31,641 nt of DNA from Rhynchosporium graminicola. Lineage: Eukaryota; Ascomycota; Leotiomycetes; Helotiales; Ploettnerulaceae. The stretch spans positions 1 through 31,641 of the forward strand of contig FJUW01000058.1 of the NCBI GenBank assembly GCA_900074885.1, read 5' to 3'. Made by a program: the position numbers and the translations under genes. Under the pieces are notes generated by a model that saw only the letters and a program-made list of their open reading frames with translations, made no database searches and was not told where the DNA came from. How positions within the stretch are numbered: position 1 is the stretch's first letter; the number at the start of each line of letters is the position of its first letter. Shown here piece after piece: positions 1-9,089 of the stretch.

Positions 1-2060
1 TATATTAATAGCTACTATCGGTATAGAAATTATACTATTTCGACCCTAAATTATAGATTAAACTAGAAACTAATACTTCTAACGGTATAATAGCTAGAGT
101 TATCTCCTAATTATATAAAGATAACTAGTAGTATCTAATTAGATTCTACTCTTATATTCTTAATAGATATAAACTAAACTAAGAGATCTATAATAAGAAG
201 CTATACGCTATTATTAAGTCTTTCTAGAAATAGAGACCGGAACTTATATCTCTATAATACTATACTAGCGTATATACGGACTATTAATCCTTAGAATACT
301 TTATAATTACTAAGGTCCTAACTAATAAGTAAGCTAAATAGATAGAATTCCTTTCCGAATTTAACTTTTAAATTATATATACGCTTAGTAAAGATAACGC
401 TAAAGCTAATATCCTTAGCTATAAGGAATAAGATCTAAGGATATAAGAATAATAGAAACGGGATAATAGATCTCGGGTTTTATTACCTCTAGACTACTTA
501 GACCCTAGGATTAACGCGGAACTAGCTGAGTATTATATCGATTAAATTAGTTATATATACTTAATATTACTAGGGACTAATATACTACCGGAACTTATAT
601 GTAATTCCTTTAATTTAATCGAGAAACTATATTAATTTAACTAAGAATTATTCTCTAATAAACAGAATATATTAAGAGATAGCTATACTATTAATAATAG
701 TTTACTACTTTATAATAGTTATCTATAGGTATAACGCTATATCTCGCTATATACTTATTTAATTAGCGAAATCTATAATTAAGTTTCCTCCGCTTATCTA
801 AATACTCGTAAGACTATTAAAATAATTTCTACCTATTACTATTAGAAAGGACTTATATCGGATATAAAATAGTATACTTATAATTACTACTCCTATTAGT
901 ACTCTTATCTAAAGTAAACGAAATAATAAGGATTCCTATACTTATTATTAGTACCTAGCTACTTTATATAGTACTTAGCTATAGATTTTAAGGACTTCCT
1001 ACCTAATAACTAAGGATTTAATAGGATATTAGTATTTATCGACTGCTTAAGGAAAGACTCCGTATCGATACTATACTACTATAATATCGATACCCGCGGG
1101 ATAGTAACGTTATTTATCTAATAGATATATCGTTTCGGATATACTCCTAAGTTAATTATATCTAACTGAGGAGCTTAGTTAGTCTTATCCTTCTAGTAAG
1201 AGTTTTACTATATAATTAGAGTTAAGGTTAAGCTCTCTACCTCCTTCTACTAGTAAACAAATAGATAAAAAGAGATTATAAATAAGTATATTAACTAACG
1301 CATTAGACCATTAATTAATTACTACTAGAGTAACTAAGGCGAACTACTACTAATAATAAACCGCGCTTAAGTAACCTTACCTTATAACTCTATCGGTATA
1401 GTGCTATATACCCTTAAATATAGTATACTACTACAGAATAGCTAGGACTAGAAGTAACTTACTAGATCGATACTATAAGAGAAGCTTAATTATACTAATA
1501 CTAAATCTTTAGCTAAACGTACTAAATCCGCTATCGAGGTTATAAAAGCTAATATATTAGCTACTTAGTATAAGATAAGCGCTATAACTGACCCGAAACA
1601 GCGTAGTATTAACTAGGAAGTTAGAGATAAGATATTTCTCTTTATAAGGAACCTTAAGAATTACTAGCTAAGTAAGAAGCTATCTAGTCTCTAGGTAGGA
1701 CTATACTAAGTCCTAGCTAAGATCAGATACTCTTATAAGCTAGATTTACTCCTAGGATCTTCTATATATAATATATTCGCTCCCGAATTACTCTTTAAGG
1801 ACCCGGACGACCTATTACTAAGCTAGGAGTTACTAAACTTACTCCCGGAGGTTATCGCTACTTAAGAAGAGTAAGAGTTATAAGATATACTTACTATATA
1901 GCTCCTAAGAGGTAATCTGAAGTATTAAGTTAGCTAGCTAGGCTACGACCTAGACCTAACTTAGTATAACGCTTCCGACCTAATAGGTACTCTATATAAG
2001 CTTAGAGACTTCTATATTACTAACTTAAGTAAACCTAGACCCTTACGTAAACTAGAATAG
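1..2060 (+). pseudogene. Gypsy pol remnant: RNase H, integrase and chromodomain (element A)
   Basis: Reading through TAG/TAA gives, in order: the RNase H domain (about 60-470; IYNKKLYAIIKSF near 186 and an EFLSEFNF-like block near 350); a zinc-finger region of the integrase (about 690-950) in which the expected His and Cys now read as Tyr; the integrase core (about 970-1440) with ILVFIDCLRKDSVSI near 1028 and KVKLSTSFY near 1227; a C-terminal barrel (about 1600-1800); and a chromodomain (about 1845-2050) with VS-stop-LGYDLDL. These belong to the polyprotein that copies the element RNA and inserts the cDNA; chromodomains of such elements usually direct integration to heterochromatin. Stops fall where Trp or Gln is expected, as RIP predicts. 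The protein cannot be made from this copy. The family is clear; exact domain edges are approximate. Confidence 0.88.
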
Positions 2061-2189
2061 TAGATTAAGGCCTAGGAAGATAGAATAGATAACTATAATC
2101 ACTTAGAGGATAATAAGCTATTATAGTTACTAGTATCAGAATTTATTACTAAGGATAATCCTCTGATTATACTCTGTAATAACGCTATA

Positions 2190-3170
2190 TCTAGAACTCT
2201 ACTTCTTTAACTACTTCTACTTTACTAGTTTTCTCTCCTAAGTTCTCCGGAGCTTCTAGTAAATCTAGAATATCTAGAACTAGAACTATTATATTTAACT
2301 CTTTACTTAAATCTACTAACGTAGCTCTAGTAGAAGACTAAGTATAACAGCTAATCCTACGGGCTTTCTTCTTTAGAGAGGATCCGGGAGTGTCTAGATC
2401 TAACGCTATCTCTGAACTAGAAGGTAAATTCCTCTTTCCCCTAGTATTAGATATCGTAGCCTTAAATATAGCTTTCTTCGTAAATTCCTATATAATACTA
2501 TTTAATTCCTTTATCTACTTTAATATTATTTTAGCTATTAACCTAGACTTCGCCGAATCGACTATTAGAAGATCTAAATCCTATATCGTGTTAGTATCGT
2601 ACTAGTATCTAAAGGTTCAAGATCGTAACTTATTACCTTAATAAACTCTAACTTCTTAAATACTTTCTCTATAGAATACCTTAAAGCTTAAGTCTCTACT
2701 AATTATATAGTAGTAATCTTTAACGTAGTAGTAAGAGTAGTAGATTTCGTAAGATAATAGATCCGATTAATAGTCTTATAAGTAGCTATAATACTACTCC
2801 GATTTAGCTCCGCGTTCTTAGCTTCGCTACTAGGAAGTAAACCGGATAAAATAGTATACTTCGTATTAACGTAGTTAGGTAACTATAACGCGTTAGTATA
2901 TATAACTATATTTATATTTAAGTAACTTATATGCTTATAACTACTTTTTAATACTAAATAATACTTATAAAGCTTAGAGTTAAGCTTATTAAACGAGTAT
3001 AAGAGTTCTAAAATAGGAGTATTATTATACTTTATCTTAAGGAAAGCGCGAATATATCGCAGGTAATATATATAATACGCTACTAAAAGAGCACTAGCAG
3101 GAACTAGTAAAGGTACTATAGGAGTTAGCGTTATAGATCCGTGAAACTCTCGCACTATACTTAAGGACTA
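2190..3170 (-). pseudogene. Extra antisense ORF between pol and 3' LTR of element A, function unknown
   Basis: The minus strand carries a coding-like stretch opposite in direction to pol. A 90-codon open piece (3155 down to 2883, starting MREFHGSITLTPIVPLLVPA) continues to about 2190 when TAG/TAA are read through, with at least one frame change near 2590. After the open piece comes a region with LPNYVNTKYTILSGLLPSSE, then a Lys/Leu-rich part and a basic segment (GSSLKKKARRI) near the end. I do not recognise the family: there is no protease, polymerase or integrase motif. Its place, downstream of the chromodomain and before the polypurine tract, is that of additional ORFs known from some plant Gypsy elements. 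Element G has an antisense ORF in the same place. The start at 3155 is uncertain, since codons upstream may have been lost to RIP. Confidence 0.55.
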
Positions 3171-3630
3171 TCCCTAAAACTAAGATAGGAAACTTACTTA
3201 TATTAAGAGAAGAGTTAATTAGGTCGATTAATATATAAGATTATAGCAGACTACTATAGTAGTTAGTAACGATACTTACTATAGGAGCTATATTATAGTC
3301 TAGGGAGAGTAAACTTATAAGTTAAAGTAGTTATCGCGGTTGAAAAGGAAAGGCTCTAATATTAATAAACCCTTTCCTTTATATACCTTATGCCCTACTT
3401 AAACTCGACTCCTACTATAAACAGATAAAGTAAATACTGCTTACCGCCCGATTTAGAAGCTATAACTAATATAGTACTATTATAGCGATATAACTAGTCA
3501 GAACCTAATAAAGAATTTACTACTACTAAAGAGCGGCTAGCGCTTGTTACGCGAATATCGACGAAAACAGTTATAATAAAGACTAATTCTAGTATAAACT
3601 ATAACCTTCCGAGCTTAGGGTTAAGCTCTT
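3171..3630. other. Spacer between antisense ORF and polypurine tract of element A
   Basis: About 460 bases with no readable coding frame on either strand. In element terms this is the upstream region of the antisense ORF, so it could hold its promoter; I see no clear TATA box or repeat. A short inverted pair (gaaaggctc / gagcctttcc type) lies around 3340-3380. Confidence 0.4.
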
Positions 3631-3643
3631 CTTAGGGGGGGGG
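3631..3643 (+). promoter_or_regulatory. Polypurine tract of element A
   Basis: A run of nine G (3635-3643) preceded by an A sits directly against the LTR start. Purine runs in this place prime plus-strand DNA synthesis in LTR retrotransposons. Confidence 0.75.
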
Positions 3644-3914
3644 TAATATGATAATAGCTTACCTGAATATCATATGAGAAGAAAGATAGATACTAGGGCC
3701 TAAGTTTATAGGTATCCCGGCAGAACTAGTATCCGACTCGGTATAGTATCGGGCTAGTACCGGCACATGTATATAAGGTGCTTTATACTCTATCTCTCTT
3801 CTTCTTCCTTCCTTATCTTTTTGTTTCCTTCGTAGTAGACTATATAAGACCGCTCTTGGCCTCCCTACTCGTTTATTCTTACTTGTATACCGCCTTGAGT
3901 CTTATGTCGTTACA
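3644..3914 (+). repeat. 3' LTR of element A (271 bp)
   Basis: It starts taatatgata right after the polypurine tract and ends cgttaca. A start of TG changed to TA by RIP would fit the usual TG...CA ends. The last ~110 bases match the LTR of element E almost base for base (one transversion and several C/T or G/A differences), while the first ~150 bases do not. Compared with the rest of the window it keeps many CpA and TpG dinucleotides, so it was less affected by RIP. The short open frame inside it (3778-3975) is not a gene. Confidence 0.82.
3770..3777 (+). promoter_or_regulatory. TATA box in the LTR of element A
   Basis: The sequence tatataag, followed by a C/T-rich stretch (ctctctcttcttcttcc), is a plausible RNA polymerase II core promoter at the U3/R border of the LTR. 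Confidence 0.5.
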
Positions 3915-4320
3915 CACGGGACCTCGCTCCGCTGCGGAGCCGTTATTAGTTAGTATCCCGCTTAATAGTAGTTAGGTATATTACTAAAGTTAATAAATAA
4001 TTACCTGAATAGGCAGGTGTATTAATATAGCTTAATTAAATATAAATAATCAATTAATTAATTAGTTTAAATAGAGTAAACTCTATAGATTAAGTTAGCT
4101 CTATTCTATAGGGTATATAGATTACCTTTCCTAGTATATATATAGACCTTCTCCTACTAACTTTACCTTTTTCTTTCTATTATAACTAACTTTAAGTAAG
4201 TTTCCTTATCCTATATCTATTTTCTTTCTATTTTTATAATCTATACTTATATAAGTTAATAATTATATACTTATACTTTCTAACCCTATACTTATAAGTC
4301 TATTAATAGCCTATAAGATA
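3915..4320. other. Flank of element A: AT-rich sequence with short palindromes, no gene seen
   Basis: Directly after the LTR lies a GC-rich perfect palindrome (3926-3940, seven-base arms, one-base spacer) inside a wider inverted pair (cggga near 3917, tcccg near 3955). A second small inverted pair (acctg / caggt) is at 4003-4018. From 4020 to 4320 the sequence is AT-rich with runs such as attaattaatta. No coding frame is convincing. This is the target DNA of element A or the edge of another repeat. Confidence 0.45.
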
Positions 4321-5290
4321 GCTTCCCTAGATACTAATTCGTTTGTTCCGGTCTCTCCTGCTCCTATTATAGGCTTATACTTACTTAATCCCGGTAGTCG
4401 TAAGCTTATTATAGAAATTATAAATCTCCCTTAGTAAGTTAATCCTTCTAATCCTTTCTTTTTATAATCTATATCTACTAATATATATTCGTAAGACTTA
4501 CTATCGTATCTATAAAGCTATCCGCTATACTTATCGCCTTATGCAAAATACCTCTAGTTCGTGTTCCGGTCTCGCGCGATCCTATAAAGCACTTATATAA
4601 TCCGCATCGAGCTATTAATAAAAAGGCTTATATAGTTACTTATAGTATATTTCCTACTTGTTCTGATCTATTATAAGCTATAAACTAATATTACAGGTAA
4701 TAATTAGTACTGAAAATAACCTGCTTTATAATATTTACGAGAAAGCTAGTTACTTTAGGGTTTATATATCTGTTCTTAGTTTCTTAGGTAGTAGTTATAA
4801 TAACTACTATTATAACTCCAAGGGCACTTACTATAGTTTCTGTAAGTCTATTCCTTACTTATTTCTTACTTATTTCTCTCTTTTTCTAACTTATTACTAA
4901 TATTTATAAGCTTATAGGTCCGAATAATACGCTTACTAAGTCCGGTTCTAGTATATTATCTAAGCGAAAGTAAAAGCATAAAAAGCGTAATATCTATTAT
5001 AGTTTATATAAGTTCTTTCTAACTTATTCTAATACTTATCTAGCTTATAACTAACTTATAATAGCTTTATCTGCTTATCCGGCTTATTCTGCTAATTATA
5101 TACGCTAACTACTTCTAATCCGTAGCGATATAATATCTGAGCTTATAAGTATAGATACGAAGATAGCTAAATTAGTTAGTAGAGAATCTGAGAGTAAGAA
5201 TGACTTTTAAATCTCCTTACGAGTCCCTTATTAGGGTATAATATAGAATTCCGGTCCGAAATCCCGAGTCCGAGTAGCGTTTACGAGCGC
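4321..5290 (+). pseudogene. Possible RIP-degraded coding remnant, unassigned, with Tyr/Cys-rich block
   Basis: Coding-like pieces appear in three different plus-strand phases: near 4330 (DTNSFVPVSPAPIIGLYLLN), near 4742 (KASYFRVYISVLSFLG) and about 4870-5210. The last has a basic run (KRK-stop-KHKKR), then a block with Tyr at spacings like those of a Cys-rich zinc-binding domain, then ISELISIDTKIAKLVSRESE. Since RIP turns TGT/TGC into TAT/TAC, these Tyr may have been Cys. Phase changes could be introns or indels. I do not recognise a family, and the region may instead be noncoding. It lies beyond the likely 3' end of the Helitron, so it may be the DNA into which the Helitron inserted. Confidence 0.3.
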
Positions 5291-5307
5291 TTATATAATA
5301 TGAACTA

Positions 5308-5323
5308 TTAGCCGAAAGGCTAA
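5308..5323 (-). other. Hairpin at the likely 3' end of the Helitron
   Basis: The sequence ttagccgaaaggctaa is a perfect six-base stem with a four-base loop. On the minus strand it follows the end of the helicase frame by about 60 bases, the place where Helitrons carry a short terminal hairpin. The minus strand reads ggctaatag at its end, so a CTRR-like CTAA followed by T is present, though inside the stem rather than after it. A run of nine A (5322-5330) follows on the plus strand. Confidence 0.45.
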
Positions 5324-5384
5324 AAAAAAACTAACTTATCTTTTAATATATAATATAATATATTCTTATAACTTATAAATATTA

Positions 5385-6916
5385 TTAAATATCTATTAAG
5401 ACTTCTAAGTAAACTACGTTTAGCGTACGGCTTTAATTCTTAACTAGTAGTAATATACTTAAGCTTATAATAGATAATATACAGGAAATCCTAACGTATA
5501 ACTAATTATATATAAATACTAGGATCTATAAATCTAACTCGATTATATAAAAGCTCTACCTTTAAGACTTATTAATAGTTATTATAAACGATAAATAGAC
5601 TAGGAACTACTTCTATTAAAGAGTAATCTCTAAACTATTATCTACTAAAGTTAATTTAATACGCGGTAATACTTATAACTCCCTATTATAATCCCCGCTA
5701 ATTAACCGCGCCTCGATATAATACTTCCGTAAACTAGTAACTACTAGCTATAAACTGTTATAAAGTCCTACTAGCTAGTTTAAGTTCTATAAAAATATTA
5801 CTAATATACTAACTTTTAGGTAAAGCTCTAATAGTAATAAGGAGGGAATATCGATATTCTTTAAAACCTTAGCTGGAAACGGATCGATCTTACTAGCGGA
5901 CGTATCTTCTTCTGTAACGTGTATATCTATAGAGAGATAAGTCCGGATTATACCTAGTAAGCGCCTGATAATTATCTAATTTAGCTCTATAACTATAGAA
6001 TTTAAAGGGGATAGTAAATATCGCCTATTAAAGACTATTGAATCTCTTAATATCTATATTATAAGCTATAGCGGATAGATATGATCGATTAGGCCTATAG
6101 TACTAACTAGTTAGTAAATATAAGCTAGAATCGTAACTATCTCCTGTTTTATAGCGTTATACGGAATACTTCCGATCTAGTTTATAAAATCAGGTCCGTA
6201 GTTATTTTCTTATATACGTATATTGATCTGTAAAGCGATCCGCTGTAGCTATAGCTAGATAAACGACCTTTATAGATAAGCTATAACGATATCAGCTCGA
6301 CTCTCTTACGGAACTACTAGTAGGATCTATATAAAATCTCCTCCTATGATTATAAGTACTCTACTAAATAGAACCGTATCTATAGTACTCTATAAATCAA
6401 CTAATAGGCAGTAGATAACCTTAAAGTAGTACTTATACTATATTAGCATCTCGTCCTAGATAATCAGGTCTACGTTATAGAGTATTATAGCTAGTGGATC
6501 TTACTTACTAATACTACTTATGAACTACTCGTGTAAATCGATTAGGATCTTAAACTAAGAATATAAAGTCTATCTATTAGGTAATAATAGGGCTATAATA
6601 CCTATAGAGGTAATATAAAGGACTATTTTCCTATCCGCATAGTAATAGTACATTAGAGTCTTATATAGGAAGGTTTTCCTAGAGCTACCGGGACCCTATA
6701 AGTAAAAGTGTACTATTTCGAGAGATATAAGAATCGTATCTGTAATACAGGTAAAAGCTACTTACTAGTCTGGGTTTAACTAGGCCTATATTATTATCAT
6801 ACGGGTCCGCAGATCCTCTAGTATAACTCCTGTAGTTTATTCGGCGTGTTTTATAAACTAATCCTAGGTATAAGGTTTTAAGCTATAATTACTTAAGGAT
6901 ACTTATATATCCCTAA
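5385..6916 (-). pseudogene. Helitron Pif1-type helicase, ATPase and C-terminal piece (element B)
   Basis: Minus-strand reading gives, from right to left: LKPYT-stop-D-stop-FIKHAE (about 6870); LNPD...VAFTCITDTI; a Walker A motif read as GPGSSRKTFLYKTL (near 6690; Gly to Ser and Gly to Arg changes are G-to-A); a IGIIALLLP-like block; Walker B LII-stop-DE near 6460; a IIIGGDFIQILLVVP block near 6330; and close to the end ITINKS (near 5580), the conserved TINKSQGQ-type motif of Pif1/RecD-like helicases, followed by LYVRISCILS. This is the ATP-driven helicase half of a Helitron transposase. It is inactive: several stops and a damaged P-loop. Confidence 0.82.
6912..6916 (+). repeat. Target-site duplication of element C, left copy (CCTAA)
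   Basis: The five bases before the left LTR are cctaa and match 18425-18429 after the right LTR. Five-base duplications are usual for Gypsy integrases. Confidence 0.9.
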
Positions 6917-7133
6917 TATCACGGGGCGGATGCAAAGTGTGCAGTGCAAAAGCTCGTCTGTATTATAAGGAGAATTAACTAAGGAGAGAAGGGAGGTATA
7001 GGAGTCTCCCTTCGAAGAAAAGGTAATACCTCGGCCGCTAGTAGCAGTAGTATTAGTATACGTATAACTACAAGTCAGGTACTAGCGTAGACGCCTTAAG
7101 CGTCGAGTATACTAACGGGTATAACCCGTTATA
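6917..7133 (-). repeat. 3' LTR of element C (left copy, 217 bp)
   Basis: It starts tatcacgggg and ends cccgttata on the plus strand. It matches 18208-18424 over the full length. The differences are all transitions, mostly CA/TA or TG/TA; this copy keeps gatgcaaagtgtgcagtgca where the right copy reads gatataaagtatataatata. Confidence 0.92.
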
Positions 7134-7155
7134 TTATTCCCCTCCTGTTTCAAGG
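7134..7155 (-). promoter_or_regulatory. Polypurine tract of element C
   Basis: On the minus strand gaaacaggaggggaataa runs straight into the 3' LTR, as expected for the plus-strand primer of an LTR element. This also confirms the minus orientation. Confidence 0.65.
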
Positions 7156-7990
7156 TTAGGGCTATCAGCTCTATTCTTCTCCTCCTACTTATCAAGTGCT
7201 ATAGTAGTAATAAGAGCTACTTCCGGTTCCTACGTTAGCTTTACGTAACTTATCTATTTAACTAGATACTTCTTTTTCCTTTAGCCTCCCCTTCGAAAAG
7301 ACCTCTCCGCTAAGATTTCTTCTCCTTCGAACTCGTCTTCGTCTGCTACTAGCAGTAGCAGCAGCTATAAATCATCTTATACTTAGCTCGGCAATAGGTT
7401 AGTAGCAGCTAAGCGTAATAGCTATATATAAAAAATATCATATATTCCTAGTAGCGTATCTAAGCGGTAGCTATACGACCCTACTGCTTCGAGTACTATA
7501 TACTTAGCTTACTTTATATCGAGTTTCTTTATAAGTCGATTTATACGAATATTCCGTAAACTTAATTAGACTTTATCTTCGACTTTAAACTCCGGGGCTT
7601 ACTAGCGGTAGCAGTTAGTAACCTCCTCCTAAACCTATTACGCTGCTACTATTACTATCTATACTTATTCCCTAGCGTCTTATAGCTTCTTTAAAATCGT
7701 ATCCGCCTTTTGAACTAGTAAGCAGTTAGTAATAGTAGTAGGTTTATCTTTGATATTTAAATCGACGTATTATACGTAGTAACTGTAAGTCAGAAAGAAA
7801 GGGCTTACTTCTATAAGCGAAACGTATAATAACTTAAGCGGAACTAGTATAAGCTATAAACGAGATATACTAGCGCTAATAACTAATAGAAACCGAGCTA
7901 GCCTTAGCGCGGTCCGCTTAATAAGAAGCAGAGAGACGTTAGCGATAGAGCTAATAAGAGCCTGAATAATAGTAGTAAGGATATACGACC
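7156..7990 (-). pseudogene. Gypsy integrase C-terminal part and chromodomain (element C)
   Basis: Minus-strand reading shows the C-terminal half of the pol protein. From right to left: SLIEVSPFFLTYSYYV (about 7790; matches the STGVSPFF block after the catalytic core), a helical linker with ADTILKKL (about 7680), then VEDKV-stop-LSLRNIRINR and KLDIK (about 7560), YSYRLDTLLGIYDIFYI (about 7450) and a chromodomain-like end KKKYLVK-stop-ISYVKLT-stop-EPEV (about 7240). The block from SLRNIRINR to the HISLL-like position is the GPY/F-type barrel that binds DNA. The catalytic DDE core before it could not be recognised with confidence and was either lost or mutated beyond reading where element D joins (near 7990-8020). 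Confidence 0.75.
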
Positions 7991-8029
7991 GACTCGCTAA
8001 TAAAAGCTTTAATCAAGTTAATTATATTA

Positions 8030-9060
8030 ATACCTCGCTCGAACCCTAATAAAGAAGGATTAGCTCCTATAAGTTAGAAGCTACTATTCTAAGATAGTAA
8101 AACAAATACTTTCCGGGACTACTTACTTAGGATTAAGAGCTCTTACTAGGTTCGCTTCGCGTTAAAACTAACGCTATCCGCTAATTATTACTAAGATACT
8201 ATTTACGATACCCTTCCCTCTCGAGAACGAATTCGAATATAATACTTTTAGGAGAAAGGAGACGCGATAAAAGGTAAAGCTCCCGAGTATTTCTTTACGC
8301 GGCTCGAGGAGGTCTTCGCAGATAGTAATAAATAAGCTAAAGCGCTAGAATAACTATCGAATCTTAAGTACTCTATAGGATAACTTTAGTATAAATACTA
8401 GCTAGAATTCGATAGACTCCTACTTAATATAAGTAAGGAAAGCTAAGAGGATAATATAAAAATTAATTACTTAAAGAATACTTTCTTAAACTCTATCCGA
8501 ATATATATAGCCTCTATAGTTAAGATAGCGGACTACTACTAGTTCTTAAGGGAGATAGAACGTATTATTACTAACCTTAAGGAGATAGACTAATTTAAAT
8601 TAGCTAATAAGAAGTAGAGAGAAAGGAATAAGAACTCCGGATTAAATATAATAATTAGCTTACGTATAGCAAGCTCTTCCTTAATATCTAGAGTAGATAC
8701 TAATAGGAATACTATAATAGCTTTAACGTTTATTAAAAGAAGCCGCCCGGATAATAAAAGATATTATAAGAACGCGAGAGATAAGTAAAAAGCTAAATAA
8801 GTTAATAAAGCGGAAAGAGAATATTACTATAAGAAAGGGCTATATTACTAATATAGAATAGCCGGATATTATATCCGCGATTATATCTATAGTATAATAG
8901 TAAAGCTTATAACTATTAGCTCTATCGAGTCAGGCTTATTACTAGAGGACGATAAGAACTATAGGGATTCCGATAAAAAAAGTTAGGAAAAGACTAACTC
9001 TCGCTCAAAATCAGAAGATAAGAGAGGAAGGAGTATTAGCAGAAAGATAAAGTGAATTTA
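8030..9060 (+). pseudogene. Gypsy gag remnant (element D)
   Basis: One frame, read through TAA/TAG, gives an early block NKEGLAPIS, then PEYFFTRLEEVFADSN (about 8280), LLLNISKES near 8420, NYLKNTFLNSIRIYIASIVKIADYY (longer in sequence; about 8460-8550) and a charged tail. Near 8815-8890 lies EREYYYKKGLYY...YYIRDY, which fits a CCHC zinc knuckle with Cys and His changed to Tyr by RIP. Gag forms the virus-like particle and packages element RNA. The start codon could not be fixed. Confidence 0.68.
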
Positions 9061-9089
9061 AGAAAGTTATAAACAGAAACCTCGTATAT

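Larger units (their letters stand above)
1..3914 (+). mobile_element. Element A: 3' part of a Gypsy chromovirus LTR retrotransposon, RIP-degraded
   Basis: The order RNase H, integrase, chromodomain, extra antisense ORF, polypurine tract and LTR is seen directly. The left end, with gag, protease, most of the reverse transcriptase and the 5' LTR, lies outside the window. The LTR end is fixed by comparison with the related LTR of element E: the two sequences match up to the ...cgttaca / ...cgttata end and then differ completely. The order integrase after RNase H, with a chromodomain, is that of Ty3/Gypsy chromoviruses. Almost every Trp and Gln codon is now a stop. Confidence 0.9.

Noticed and set aside
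2390..2605. A 71-codon plus-strand frame in element A
   Set aside because: It is opposite the antisense ORF, and the minus-strand reading is longer and extends the open piece at 2883-3155.
3778..3975. A 65-codon open frame over the 3' LTR of element A
   Set aside because: It starts at the promoter/R region and runs across the LTR end into unrelated flank; the same LTR region in element E has other bases. Chance open frame.
5308..5331. Hairpin plus A run as a SINE tail or a rho-independent terminator
   Set aside because: There is no polymerase III promoter or tRNA-like head upstream, and the host is a eukaryote; the Helitron end is the better explanation.
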